From Schistocerca nitens (lineage: Eukaryota; Arthropoda; Insecta; Orthoptera; Acrididae): 64,000 nt of DNA. Numbering within the stretch: position 1 is the stretch's first letter; each line of letters begins with the position of its first letter. Position numbers and translations under genes: made by a program. The DNA lies in assembly GCF_023898315.1 (NCBI RefSeq), contig NC_064614.1, forward strand, positions 502,154,109-502,218,108. Reading direction: 5' to 3'. This document shows positions 44,907 to 56,591 of this stretch, in pieces. Under the pieces are notes generated by a model that searched no databases, was not told the DNA's origin, and saw only the letters and a program-made list of their open reading frames with translations.

Positions 44907-46549
44907 GACATGCGAGGCTCTCAACTGTGGAGAGACTTTCTGGATGCATGGTATCTCATATTCTGGTATCACAAGTTATTGTTCCACAGTCTCTGGACTG
45001 AGTGACAGCTCAATTATTCACTAACATTCAGTAACGACTACTAGAGTCATACAGTAATTATTTTTATTTTTACCTGAATTTGCTGGTACGCATCCTTGTG
45101 TTAAGGTGGCTGCCAAATTTATAGGCAATGAAATGGTCCCAGAAATGTTTCCTGTTTGGCCTGCTAATTTAGGCCAAAGGCAACAGTTTATGTTTGTACT
45201 CATATTTGAGTCTACTTTTTGCAAAGAAAACCATACAGAAAACCAGATTTTTTTGCAGTTTAAATGAAGAATCTTGCTGTTCAATCAAAGAGTCATTTTA
45301 TTTGTAATATACCCATACTCTGGTAATCTGAAAATATTGGAATATATTAAAAATGTTTGTGACTGGAAGCCATGACAAAAGAATGAAACAAATATCTTTA
45401 GTAATCCTAATTAATTTTTATTAATCCTAATGAGAAGACATCCTAATGAGAAGACATAAGAATCTTTACTGGTTCCACAAACAAAAGTACTAGATACTTA
45501 TAAAAACAAATTATTTTCTCCTATTTTACAAAAGTAGCACATTTAATGTTATTTTCTACTCTTAATGTTCAGTAGCTGATGTGTGAAATTGCACACAGAG
45601 TAACACAACTAAGACTTACCATCACAACTGTATACAGAATGAGTAAATATATTGAGCTTTGGTTTTCACTAAGCTATAGCAGACAATGTGGTGAATTTTC
45701 TGATATAAGCCTGATATGAGCCTTGTAACTTGATCAGGCAGTAAAAAGATAACAGTATCACAAACCATTGCGCTAGTGTCAGGAGAAGAGGTATCACAAA
45801 TGTTGTTCCATTGTACTAAATGTAAGCATGCTTGTAACTCAGGTATGGTTTGTGTGTTTATGTGTACACTTTAAGCTTATCAGAATGAAATTTGCTATTT
45901 TAGTGATCACATAGTTTGATCACAAAACTATTCAAATTTTCATATCATAGATGATAGTAAAAAAAATGGTATGCATGTATTTATTGTAATTTTCACCACC
46001 ATTTTGGAGCAATGTTGTAGTTGTATGCCAACCCCTTATAATTCGTACTTGCAAACATTTTTAAAAATCAAGAAATTGAAATTATGAAGCATAAAATAGA
46101 GTGAAAGGAAACGATAACTGATGAGAGAAATGCAAGAAAAATTTTCGTAACAGTAACACTCAATATACATGTCACTAAAAGGCAGCTTGAGTGTGCAAGT
46201 ACAATCTGCCAACAGAATATTCTGCAAACACCTCATTCCAGTTCATTTCATTTAGTTCACATTTTGCTCCATCAACAGCTTCAAGGTGATGACTTTCGTT
46301 AGTGGTTACAGTTCTCTGAATCATCTCTATGAAAATTTTTGAGCCGTGTGGTGTTTCTACGCAATATTTTATGAATGAAGCAACATTTACAAATCAAATG
46401 AGTCTTTGCATATGCACCATAGGTCTGATGAAAATCCACACTCGCAGAAACAAGTGGATAATCAATAATATTGATCTGTGTATGTGTGATGCAAGCTTTT
46501 CAAGAATTGCATCAATCGCCCCTGCTTTATTTATTTACAGAAGTATATA
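44907..46549. other. Unassigned A+T-rich sequence
   Basis: 1.6 kb with no coding frame, TE end or RNA gene recognised, apart from a small local duplication of CCTAATGAGAAGACAT near 45430-45460. Confidence 0.4.
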
Positions 46550-47110
46550 TATTTCCTTGCATGTCATTACAAAACTGCTGTCATACCACAATTTCTGTAT
46601 GCGACAGAGACACTCTTGATGAACAGAAAAGGCATGATGGATGACCTGGAGAAAGCCGAAAGACGTATTCTCAGAAAAATTAATGGCCCGAGATTGCTCC
46701 CTGATGGAATCAATTTGATTGAAGTCTAATTCTGAACTGTATCAACAGTTAGAATCAGCCAACACCAGTATGCGATGGAGGGGCTCAAGTTCTATGGGCA
46801 CCTACAATGAGTGAACAACAATAGGCTTACCATGAAGATCTTCTCATTGGTTAAAAGCTACAAGACTGTAAGCCTATGGCTTAATGAAGCACTAAAGGAC
46901 TTGGATTTGGCTGGGATCTCTGATCTTGGAGTAGAAGATCATTTCACATTTTGGACCCCACCACCTAGAGTTCCTAAATGTCAGAAGCTACTTTCATAGG
47001 AGAGGAAGGAGAAATTATCAGCAGGGATCAAAGAGATATTGGGAACAGAAGAGAGCATCGAAAAAGAACTAGCTGTAAGCACTCCTTAGTGGGCTTAAAT
47101 CAATAATAAT
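46550..47110 (+). pseudogene. LINE reverse transcriptase C-terminal fragment
   Basis: KTAVIPQFLYATETLLMNRK, then DLEKAERRILRKINGPRLLP (RT thumb and connection), then in a second frame FYGHLQ and NNRLTMKIFSLVKSYKTVSL and WLNEALKDLDLAGISDLG (46811-46999). It ends in a short AAT-rich tail (AATCAATAATAATAC near 47098). It resembles the C-terminus of a LINE type other than those above. 5'-truncated and frameshifted. Confidence 0.65.
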
Positions 47111-47560
47111 ACATTTCCTTACAGATATGCTGTTGCAGTTACTGGAAGACATCCCACTGGATATAAGGCAATCCATGTGGACCAATGTGACAAACGTCCC
47201 ATCCATTCCACACAACATTCCTTATTAACAAAGATGCAGTGCTGGAACAGGGTCATCACATGTGACAATGTAGGCAGATAGGTGTCTGTACACTTTACAG
47301 CTCTCAGGGAGGATTTGAATGAAAGTTAGTAACATTCTCAGTCTTGTCTGAACAACGAGCTGGTGTAGTATTGTGGGTTGTTACTTCCATATTTTGCAAA
47401 CTACAGTGAAAGACACATTAATCGTACTTTCCTTTACCATATATTAATCATTCTCTTCTATGTAGAACCATGGAATATCGAAAGATTTATATGATCCTGT
47501 CTATAGTCTTATTTTCAAGTTCCATCTTATTGGGGTAGGTATGTATCTGTAGATTCTAAA

Positions 47561-47760
47561 TCTACATCTGTTTATACTCTGCAAACCACTGTGAAGTGCA
47601 CAGCAGAAGGCATGTCCCATTGATTAGGGCTTCTGTCTGTTCTGTTCACATATGGGGTGCAAGAAGGATGATTACTTAAATGTGTTTGTGTGCATTGTAA
47701 TTGGCCTAATTTTGTTTTCATGGTCCCTAAGAGAACAATATCTAGGGTAAGACACAGATA
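47561..47760 (-). mobile_element. LINE 3'-end fragment, CR1-like
   Basis: CTACATCTGTTTATACTCTGCAAACC on the plus strand is the reverse of the ...GCAGAGTA...ATGTAGATG tail type seen at 36830-36885. The following 150 bases match a dispersed insect repeat that I recognise. Confidence 0.6.
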
Positions 47761-48179
47761 ATGGTGCACATCCTAAATTAAAATAGGTGAGCCTGAGGGC
47801 CCTGAGCAAAGGTGGGCAAAGCTGACTAGCCCAATGAGGTGACAGTGTCACTATCCAAAGACCCTGACCCCAGTAGGTTGGGTAATTTTGAAAGTAAAAA
47901 ACTGGTTGATTCATAATGAAATCATTTATTATTTTCCTTATGGGTACTTCTTTGATTGACTTACAATAATGCCTTTTGATTGCAATGAAGTGGTAAATCA
48001 TTGTCACAGAGCAAATAATAATTGACCCGTGATCAAATCCTACTCATTGTAATTTCTCCCCATGAAGATGATATAGTGACCTTGTTGGTATGATCCAAAC
48101 ATCCTACTCGAACTCCTGGCTCCTGTATTTTACATAAGAACTAAACCAGATATGTACTGAACTACAAAACCTTAATTTC

Positions 48180-48440
48180 TCTAAGAGAATTTATGATTGG
48201 CACAATCAAATGCCTTTCATAAGTCAAGCAATATCCAAACTGGTGATATTTTATCACTTGAAAGTTTAACTACACACTCAGTAAAGGTATAAGTATAGTT
48301 TGTTCCCAATGTACTGAAGGTATTATTAAGGAGGGGAATGTGGGTCCAGGAGTGGAGGAAGGAAGATCCATTCACCAATTCCCAGCAAGCCAAGTAAGGG
48401 AGCGGTGTTGAGGGGGACACAAGCTGCACTTTCATCTCAT
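48180..48440 (-). pseudogene. LINE RT motif-A fragment
   Basis: The minus strand reads SPVWILLDL, stop, KAFDCANHKFS, which is the RT motif A region (usually F-x-D-L-S-K-A-F-D-x-V-N-H). Upstream codons are unremarkable. Confidence 0.6.
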
Positions 48441-48636
48441 CATGCTGGTGCTACAAATGTCCATACTGGTTTGGCATGACACAGCATGACAGTCACTTTG
48501 ACACTATACACAGGTTTTGTTAGTTTGCCAAGGCTGGCTGTGGCTGCTCACAAAACATTTATAGATTAAAATTGATCAACTTATACTGACTTGTGCTGAT
48601 TAGAGCAAGAGAGGCCTGGTTCAGATTCAGAATGTT

Positions 48637-48644
48637 ATGAACAA
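48637..48644. repeat. 5' TSD of second RTE-like copy
   Basis: ATGAACAA, repeated at 51395-51402 after the (CAA)n tail. Confidence 0.7.
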
Positions 48645-51394
48645 TGTTAAAGTTAGATATAGTGGGAATTAGTGAAGTTCGGTGGCAGGAGGAACAAGAC
48701 TTTTGGTCAGGTGATTACAGATTTATAAATACAAAATCAAATAGGGGTAATGCAGGAGTAGGTTTAATAATGAATAAAAAATAGGAGTGCGGGTTATCTA
48801 CTACAAACAGCATAGTGAACGCATTATTGTGGCCAAGATAGACACAAAGCCCATGCCTACTACAGTAGTACAAGTTTATATGCCAACTAGCTCTGCAGAT
48901 GATGAAGAAATTGATGAAATGTATGACGAGATAAAAGAAATTATTCAGGTAGTGAAGGGAGACGAAAATTTAATAGTCATGGGTGACTGGAGTTCGTCAG
49001 TAGGAAAAGGGAGAGAAGGAAACATAGTAGGTGAATATGGATTGGGGGGAAGAAATGAAAGAGGAAGCCGCCTTGTAGAATTTTGCACAGAGCATAACTT
49101 AATCATAGCTAACACTTGGTTCAAGAATCATAAAAGAAGGTTGTATACCTGGAAGAATCCTGGAGATACTAAAAGGTATCAGATAGATTATATAATGGTA
49201 AGACAGAGATTTAGGAACCAGGTTTTAAATTGTAAGACATTCCCAGGGGCAGATGTGGAACTGAAGAAACTGCAAAAAGGTCGGAATTTAAGGAGATGGG
49301 ACCTGGATAAACTGAAAGAACGAGAGGTTGTAGAGAGTTTCAGGGAGAGCATAAGGGAACAATTGACAGGAATGGGGGAAAGAAATACAGTAGAAGAAGA
49401 ATGGGTAGCTCTGAGGGATGAAGTAGTGAAGGCAGCAGACGATCAAGTAGGTAAAAAGACGAGGGCTAATAGAAATCCTTGGGTAACAGAAGAAATATTG
49501 AATTTAATTGATGAAAGGAGAAAATATAAAAATGCAGTACATGAAGCAGGCAAAAAGGAATACAAACGTCTCCAAAATGAGATCGACAGGAAGTGCAAAA
49601 TGGCTAAGCAGGGATGGCTAGAGGACAAATGTAAGGATGTAGAGGCTTATCTCACTAGGGGTAAGATAGATACTGCCTACAGGAAAATTAAAGAGACCTA
49701 TGGAGAGAAACGAACCACTTGTATGAATATCAAGAGCTCAGATGGCAACCCAGTTCTAAGCAAAGAAGGGAAGGCAGAAAGGTGGAAGGAGTATATAGAG
49801 TGTTTATACAAGGGCGATGTACTTGAGGACAATATTATGGAAATGGAAGAGGATGTAGATGAAGATGAAATGGGAGATAAGATACTGCGTGAAGAGTTTG
49901 ACAGAGCACTGAAAGACCTGAGTCGAAACAAGGCCCTGGGAGTAGACAACATTCCATTAGAACTACTGATGGCCTTGGGAGAGCCAGTCATGACAAAACT
50001 CTATCATCTGGTGAGCAAGATGTATGAGACAGGCGAAATACCCACAGACTTCAAGAAGAATATAATAATTCCAATACCAAAGAAAGCAGGTGTTGACAGA
50101 TGTGAAAATTACCAAACTATCAGTTTAATAAGTCACAGCTGCAAAATACTAACGCAAATTCTTTACAGACGAATGGAAAAACTGGTAGAAGCGGACCTCA
50201 GGGAAGATCAGTTTGGATTCCGTAGAAATGTTGGAACACGTGAGGCAATACTAACCTTACGACTTATCTTAGAAGAAAGATTAAGAAAAGGCAAACCTAC
50301 GTTTCTAGCATTTGTAGACTTAGAGAAAGCTTTTGACAACGTTAACTGGAATACTCTCTTTCAAATTCTGAAGGTGGCAGGGGTAAAATACAAGGAGCGA
50401 AAGGCTATTTACAATTTGTACAGAAACCAGATGGCAGTTATAAGAGTCGAGGGGCATGAAAGGGAAGCAGTGGTTGGGAAAGGAGTGAGACAGGGTTGTA
50501 GCCTCTCCCCGATGTTATTCAATCTGTATATTGAGCAAGCAGTAAAGGAAACAAAAGAAAAATTCGGATTAGGTATTAAAATTCATGGAGAAGAAGTAAA
50601 AACTTTGAGGTTCGCCGATGACATTGTAATTCTGTCAGAGACAGCAAAGGACTTGGAAGAGCAGTTGAACGGAATGGACAGTGTCTTGAAAGGAGGATAT
50701 AAGATGAACATCAACAAAAGCAAAACGAGGATAATGGAATGTAGTCAAATTAAATTGAGTGATGCTGAGGGGATTAGATTAGGAAATGAGACACTTAAAG
50801 TAGTAAAGGAGTTTTGCTATTTAGGGAGTAAAATAACTGATGATGGTCGAAGTAGAGAGGATATAAAATGTAGACTGGCAATGGCAAGGAAATCGTTTCT
50901 GAAGAAGAGAAATTTGTTAACATCGAGTATAGATTTAAGTGTCAGGAAATCGTTTCTGAAAGTATTTGTATGGAGTGTAGCCATGTATGGAAGTGAAACA
51001 TGGACGATAAATAGTTTGGACAAGAAGAGAATAGAAGCTTTCGAAATGTGGTGCTACAGAAGGATGCTGAAGATAAGGTGGATAGATCACGTAACTAATG
51101 AGGAGGTATTGAATAGGATTGGGGAGAAGAGAAGTTTGTGGCACAACTTGACTAGAAGAAGGGATCATTTGGTAGGACATGTTTTGAGGCATCAAGGGAT
51201 CACAAATTTAGCATTGGAGGGCAGCGTGGAGAGTAAAAATCATAGAGGGAGACCAAGAGATGAATACACTAAGCAGATTCAGAAGGATGTAGGTTGCAGT
51301 AGGTACTGGGAGATGAAGAAGCTTGCACAGGATAGAGTAGCATGGAGAGCTGCATCAAACCAGTCTCAGGACTGAAGACCACAACAACAACAAC
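48645..51394 (+). mobile_element. RTE-like LINE, 5'-truncated sister copy
   Basis: Nearly identical to 691-3472 from GTTAAAGTTAGATATAGTGG to the (CAA)n tail. The first 500 bases of the family are missing, as usual for LINE 5' truncation. It is flanked by an 8-bp duplicate. Confidence 0.9.
48787..51375 (+). CDS. RTE-like endonuclease-reverse transcriptase (862 aa), EN catalytic His lost
   Basis: The frame is open to the stop before the tail, with RT motifs intact: FVDLEKAFDNVNW, GVRQGCSLSPMLFNLYIEQ, FADDIVILS, then YLGSKI and the RGRPRDEY tail. Two lesions damage the endonuclease. A one-base deletion near 48778 (ATAAAAAATAGG against AATAAGAAAATAGG in the first copy) puts the GISEVRW motif in another frame. 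A 39-base in-frame deletion at 49259 removes the block with SDHN, the catalytic Asp-His motif, so the protein goes from ADVE to LKKL. The RT could still be active; target nicking should not be. Confidence 0.88.
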   Translation: MRVIYYKQHSERIIVAKIDTKPMPTTVVQVYMPTSSADDEEIDEMYDEIKEIIQVVKGDENLIVMGDWSSSVGKGREGNIVGEYGLGGRNERGSRLVEFCTEHNLIIANTWFKNHKRRLYTWKNPGDTKRYQIDYIMVRQRFRNQVLNCKTFPGADVELKKLQKGRNLRRWDLDKLKEREVVESFRESIREQLTGMGERNTVEEEWVALRDEVVKAADDQVGKKTRANRNPWVTEEILNLIDERRKYKNAVHEAGKKEYKRLQNEIDRKCKMAKQGWLEDKCKDVEAYLTRGKIDTAYRKIKETYGEKRTTCMNIKSSDGNPVLSKEGKAERWKEYIECLYKGDVLEDNIMEMEEDVDEDEMGDKILREEFDRALKDLSRNKALGVDNIPLELLMALGEPVMTKLYHLVSKMYETGEIPTDFKKNIIIPIPKKAGVDRCENYQTISLISHSCKILTQILYRRMEKLVEADLREDQFGFRRNVGTREAILTLRLILEERLRKGKPTFLAFVDLEKAFDNVNWNTLFQILKVAGVKYKERKAIYNLYRNQMAVIRVEGHEREAVVGKGVRQGCSLSPMLFNLYIEQAVKETKEKFGLGIKIHGEEVKTLRFADDIVILSETAKDLEEQLNGMDSVLKGGYKMNINKSKTRIMECSQIKLSDAEGIRLGNETLKVVKEFCYLGSKITDDGRSREDIKCRLAMARKSFLKKRNLLTSSIDLSVRKSFLKVFVWSVAMYGSETWTINSLDKKRIEAFEMWCYRRMLKIRWIDHVTNEEVLNRIGEKRSLWHNLTRRRDHLVGHVLRHQGITNLALEGSVESKNHRGRPRDEYTKQIQKDVGCSRYWEMKKLAQDRVAWRAASNQSQD

Positions 51395-51402
51395 ATGAAC
51401 AA

Positions 51403-51968
51403 ACAGTAGCTTCCTCTGCAGAGCAGCTCTTTTGAAACCAAAACTCTGACAGCGCAAGTTTCCCAATACTACTCAAGTGGGTGCCAACCATCATATGTAT
51501 TATCTTCCCAGAATGTTTGGAAAGTGAGATCGACACATGTAAAACTGCCTTCCTTACAAAGAGGCCTAACAATGAATATTTTAATTTGGCTGGGAAAATA
51601 CCAGGAACCAATGGTGTATTAACTTTGTGAATGGAAACAACAAATATTAGGGCCACAACTTTTTAGCATCTTATTTGAGATTTCATCAGTTTGTAAAGAG
51701 GCAGACCAGGAAGCAGTATAGTGAAGTGATTGATGCTGGAACTGATGCACATCACAATATAAAAATTGTGAATAGAACAAACATTTCATAAATTACTGTC
51801 GACTATTGTCATTCTTAATTTCACTGTATATGAGTTTACAATTGTCATTACACCAAAAAAGGCTTCGTGCTGGATATCTGATCATCATTATTTTTACATA
51901 AAACTAATATCTTAGAATATTCTAGAAAATCGTATTAACATCAGTTTCTTTTTATGGCTCCTCCAAAT
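51403..51968. other. Unassigned spacer
   Basis: About 570 bases without a recognisable gene or TE end. Confidence 0.4.
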
Positions 51969-52153
51969 CATTCATTTCAGAAACGACAATTGAAGAATAT
52001 CAGTTATCAACAGAGGGTTCTCTGAACATAAAAGCATCAATAATTGTAATGTAATCAAAATAGAAATTAACTACTCACCATATAATAGAGATCTTGAGTC
52101 GCAGATAGGCACGACAAAAAGACTCTCACAATTATAGCTTTTGGCCATTAATG
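51969..52153 (-). repeat. 185-bp direct repeat, copy 1
   Basis: Identical by eye to 52661-52845, from CATTCATTTCAGAAACGAC to TTTTGGCCATTAATG. Confidence 0.9.
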
Positions 52154-52175
52154 CTTTCGTCAACAATAGACATAT

Positions 52176-52176
<1 letters not shown>

Positions 52177-52226
<50 letters not shown>
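52177..52226. repeat. (CA)n microsatellite
   Basis: About 24 CA units with one late interruption, between the two 185-bp repeats. Confidence 0.92.
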
Positions 52227-52231
<5 letters not shown>

Positions 52232-52660
52232 AGATGGAACTCACACACATGACTGCAGTCTCAGGCAACTGAAACCAAGCTGTGAGCAGCAGCACCAGAG
52301 CATGGTGGGAGTGGTGACTGGGTAGGGGTAAGGAGGTGGCTGGAGCTTGGAGGCAGAAGGATAGTATGGTGGGGGTAGCGGACAGTGAAGTGCTGCAGGT
52401 TAGACTGTGGGCAGGGAAGAGGTGGGGGGGGGAGGGGGGGAAGTAGCGGAAAAGGAGAGAAATAAAAAGATTGGTTGTGATGGTGGAATGAAGGCTGTGT
52501 AGTGCTGGAGTGGGAACTGGGAAGGGGCTGGATGGGTGAGGGCAGTGATTAACGAAGGTTGGGGCCAGCAGGGTTACGGGAACATAGGATATATTGCAGG
52601 GAAATTTCCCACCTGCACAATTCAGAAAAGCTGGTGTTACTGGGAAGGATCCATATGGCA

Positions 52661-52845
52661 CATTCATTTCAGAAACGACAATTGAAGAATATCAGTTATC
52701 AACAGAGGGTTCTCTGAACATAAAAGCATCAATAATTGTAATGTAATCAAAATAGAAATTAACTACTCACCATATAATAGAGATCTTGAGTCGCAGATAG
52801 GCACGACAAAAAGACTCTCACAATTATAGCTTTTGGCCATTAATG
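52661..52845 (-). repeat. 185-bp direct repeat, copy 2
   Basis: Second identical copy. The last codons and stop (TAA at 52824-52826, minus strand) of the Penelope-like frame lie inside it. Confidence 0.9.
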
Positions 52846-53402
52846 ATATCATGTTTGGAAGCGTGTTCAGCAACATGGTGGTCCACTTGTTTCTTGGCCA
52901 CAGTTTGTCAGTGGCCATTCATGTGGGCAGACAGTTCATTGGTTGTCATGCCTACATAGGATGCAGCACTATGGTTGCAGCTCAGTTTGAAGACCACATG
53001 ACTGGTTTCACAGTTAGCCCTGCCTATGACTGGATAGGTGATGTTAGTGACCAGACTGGAGTAGGTGGTGGTGGGAGGATATATGGGACAAGTCTTGCAT
53101 CTAGGTCTATTACAGGGGTATGAGCCGTGAGGTAAGGGACTGGGAGCAGGGGTTGTGTAAGGATAGACGAGTATATTGTGTAGGTTCGGTGGACGGTAGA
53201 ATACCGTTGTGGGAGGGGTGGTAAGGGTAGTGGGCATGATGAGAGGTAATTGAAACCCTGTTGGAGAATGTAGTTCAGTTGCTACAGTCCTGGGTGGTAC
53301 TGAGTTACGAGGGGAATGCTCCTCTGTGGTCAGACTGTGGGAGGTGGTGGGTGACTGGAAAGATAAGGCATGTGGCCCTTGCAGTTCCTCCAACATCGCC
53401 AC
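52824..53402 (-). pseudogene. Penelope-like protein C-terminus with GIY-YIG endonuclease domain
   Basis: The minus-strand frame from 53402 includes FYRPPNLHNILV and GSYPCNRPRCKTCP, a Cys-rich linker typical between the RT and GIY-YIG domains of Penelope-like proteins. VVFKLSCNHSAASYVGMTTN follows, where SYVGMT corresponds to the YIG part (usually Y-V-G-x-T), and then AHMNGH. A TGA stands next, where Arg is expected. The same frame then continues QTVAKKQVDHHVAEHASKHD, the conserved H-x-A-x-H region of GIY-YIG, to TAA. It would be the endonuclease that primes insertion. It is truncated on its N-terminal side and carries that one stop. Confidence 0.75.
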
Positions 53403-55740
53403 GCTCTGGCTGAACCCACAAAAATTCTGAATAATCTATTACTCACAAATTGGCTTCTGTGCCTACCTGCCTTAGCCCATATGGCCCTGGCCACACATGA
53501 CTATATGAACATTGATGTGCTAGTTGTCATAGCTGATAGGGTGTTCAAATCACTTGATATCCATTATACAGTCACAACAACACACAATCGTGACCAAACC
53601 ATGTTGGTTCCCCAACCCCCCATGGCCCTCAGCACCCCTGCAGACTTGGTGAAATTCATGAACAGCATGATCGTGGAAATGAGCAGACTCACCACCGCCC
53701 TCATGTGTGCACACCCACTCACCCTCACACCATGTCTAACATAACGTGATGACACTCGTGACTGGAACATGCTCGCCTGGCATGACACACAAACAGCCCC
53801 TCTCCAGGCCTGCAACCACCAGCACACCCACACTTGCAAACACTCAGCTTGCTCTCTTCTCCCCTGACCAAATAGTAATGACTGGAGAACCAGAGTGAAC
53901 TGGGCACAAGTGGCTTGTGCTGCTACCATGAATGCATGGTGATGAGGCCGCCAACTGCTGGGCACCTTGTGCATAGCATGCAGACCCTGACAACAGCTGT
54001 CAGTATGCATGCCCACCTACTCTAATGTGTCTGAGTGCAAGTACGAACATGACAATGACAACTCCTATTCCTCCAACAGTTTACCAGCTTGATACTAGCT
54101 CTGACCCCTCTATAAACCTAGCTGGCTGCTACCTTTCTCTAGCCCTCCTCACGCCTTCTTCTCACTACTGCAAATGACTCCACATCACCACCTACTGTTC
54201 CCCATGCCCAGTTCTCAGCCTTGGCAGATAACTAGCAAGGGCCTTTACCATAGCCGACATTATTGACCTCATCCGTGACACTGACTTCTTCACCCACTAT
54301 GGCCTCCTCCTCATTCTGGCAAACTGCCATATTGTGGATGGTACTTCTGACCCACACAGCAACTCCTGAACAAAAAAGGCCACACAGCGACTGAAACACA
54401 GACATCTGTTTTCAACCATATACAGTTTCTGGTGTGGTGTCGAACATTTAGTGCAACTTCTGTGTGAGTTCTGACTGCCTGGAGAATGCACATGCCCTTA
54501 ATTATCTACCAATTTATACCGGTTGCCTTTTGATGATGTCCAAAGCCTGTCTCACCCCAGTGTTTGGACATCTAAGGCCCTTGTACAAGAAAGCTTCGCA
54601 TGGTCCAGCATACAACATGACTGCACCATCTGGGTGCACTTAAGTTTGCCTTACCAGCATGCCAAAGTAGGTTGTCATGCCTGCGCTCCTATTGCTCCTT
54701 TCCCTCCAGTTGACCACCATTTTTTCCATGAATGTATTGACCTCGTCGGACCCCTCCCATCATCAAATGACCACAGGTACATACTCACTTCATAAACAGG
54801 TTGGAGGCTGTACAACTGCGACATCACGATGGATATAATGGCTGAGACTTTCATGGACACTTGGACCTCTCACTTTGGATGCCCGGCATCCTATGGTGCC
54901 ATGGCAAGTGTGGGTCCTTCATGCACAAGGACCTTTGCATATGTTGCATGTTATGCTTTGAGTTGATACCAACCACCTGCCACCTCACCTGCAACACTAC
55001 AATCCACACTTGGTGCACAAGAGAGGATTGAAGGCTTTTCCGTGCACCTCCACAGTAACCTACCACAGTCTCCAGCGACTGTCTAAAGCTGGTGTACATG
55101 CTTGACCTTCCCAGCCTGTGCTTGCCACCTAACACTGAGATCAAGCTGCTATTGGGTGCTTTAAGTGAAACTCCTGCTGCTGCCAGTGATGATCCAGCAG
55201 GGTATGCATGGGACCCAAGGCTGGGAGTCATGCTGTCACTCCCACCACCACCACCTACCTTGGTAGAGCTGCCCATGACACCTGCTGCAGGAGGCCATGC
55301 TGCCATTCCCATCATCATATACCTCAGCAGAACTACCCATTATGCCTTCTGCAGTCGCTGCACTGTTGCTCCCACCAGCATCTGTGTCAGCAGAGCTGCC
55401 CACAATGCCTGCTACTGCCATGCTCTCGTCACAGGATCCTTACACGTGGGTCATGTGTTGCCAACTGACACTGAGGAGTTGGCCACTGACACCAAAATGC
55501 CAGTCCATGCCCACATGACAATGCATGACTCACACTTCTGGCAGGAAGCTGCTGTAGCAGGTGGACTAGCACCATGACAGATGTGTTGTAGAGGTATATG
55601 TTGCTACAAAGCATAGCAACACATCTCACTTTCCTTTCACCAGCCCGATGAAAGCTGTGCATATGGAAAACATCACTTTAATAAGCAGTAATGTAAAGAG
55701 AATCTACTGTGCCCTGGTTTGCTGGAATTTACATGAGGTT
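53403..55740 (+). pseudogene. Degraded gypsy-type pol, integrase region recognisable
   Basis: The clearest part is 54523-54900: LPFDDVQSLSHPSVWTSKAL (zinc-binding HHCC region: L-S-H-P-G type), WVHLSLPYQHAKVGCHA, and PVDHHFFHECIDLVGPLPSS, where the Asp is the first integrase catalytic residue. DTWTSHFGCPA follows. The second and third catalytic residues are not seen. Upstream, 53370-53744 is a gag-like frame (ADLVKFMNSMIVEMSRLTTA), and near 54240 AFTIADIIDLIRDTDFFTHY is of unknown nature. Downstream frames (55092-55577) are Pro/Ala/Ser-rich. No LTRs were found. It is probably a fragment of a third gypsy-type element. Confidence 0.65.
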
Positions 55741-56309
55741 AAGAGAAAGAAAAATGCAGGCACAGTGCAGAAAGTGATGATGGATGTGTAATTCAGAGGA
55801 TCACTTGCACTTGGCAGTCATGCTTTGGCTGTGCTGTGGATTCCAAAGAAGAAAGGGACCTGACAACAATGGTCAAGAACTAAATAAAAATGAATGTTGC
55901 TATCTTGAGTATATGTCATGCTATCTTGAATTAAGTATGAACTTATTGTTTTGGTGAAGCATTGAAGCACCAAGTACGATCATGTTGTCTGCAAAATTTT
56001 GTTGATTATCAGTTTTGTGAGTTGATAACTTATCTGAATATAGAAGATACTGGAAACATTGTTTTGTGATTTTGTTGTGAGTTATTTAAATGTAGAAGCT
56101 CTCTTATAGTCCTCACCCCTCTGCAATCGGATACAAAGTCTGTACAGATAAATATGTGGTACTGCATGGCAGGACCACATCAAGAGGAAACATGATGGTG
56201 ACCAGTAAACTAGGAGAAGAAGGTGACTGTTTTTATCTGGGAATGAGTAAGGACTTGGCATCTTGCAATGTATCATCACTTAAAGTCAACCCATAACAAG
56301 ACAAACTAC
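55741..56309. other. Unassigned spacer
   Basis: About 570 bases with no recognisable feature before the LINE 5' end. Confidence 0.4.
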
Positions 56310-56407
56310 CTTATTTTCAGTTATCTGTGTAATTACTAGTTTATTTTTGTAATTTCTTGCGTGTTCGAGTGCTTACTAGGTAGAACCTTTTATTTCAATA
56401 ACAGTGT
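56310..56407 (+). repeat. 5'UTR direct repeat, copy 1
   Basis: CTTATTTTCAGTTATCTGTG to TTTCAATAACAGTGT, 98 bases, repeated identically at 56592-56689 with a period of 282 bases. The unit between holds AGCTCAGTCAGTGTCAG, which has initiator-like TCAGT motifs. Confidence 0.88.
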
Positions 56408-56591
56408 AGTGTACAGTACCGCCATTGCTATCGACCGTTGTATCGACTCTCGTATCGTGCAGGCTTGTATGTTTGGTTAGAGCAGCTCAGTCAGTGTCAG
56501 TTAGACCGTCAGCGAGAGCGCATCGCTAGCTCCTGCTACTACTAAGGCGAGTACACCGTTTGCTTCTTACATATTTTACAAACAGCAGCGA

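Larger units (their letters stand above)
51969..53402 (-). mobile_element. Penelope-like element, 3' part with direct repeats
   Basis: Minus-strand coding end with a GIY-YIG-like domain, followed by 3' sequence in which a 185-bp block occurs twice (52661-52845 and 51969-52153) around 507 bases that include a (CA)n run and a G-rich stretch. Penelope-like elements often carry such LTR-like direct repeats. The RT itself is not present in this window beyond its C-terminal edge. Confidence 0.72.

Noticed and set aside
52071..52667. 198-codon minus-strand frame rich in Ser, Thr, Val, Cys
   Set aside because: Runs through the (CA)n microsatellite, which yields VCVCVC, and the Pro/Ser part comes from a G-rich repeat; it overlaps the Penelope-like 3' repeats and is not a protein gene.
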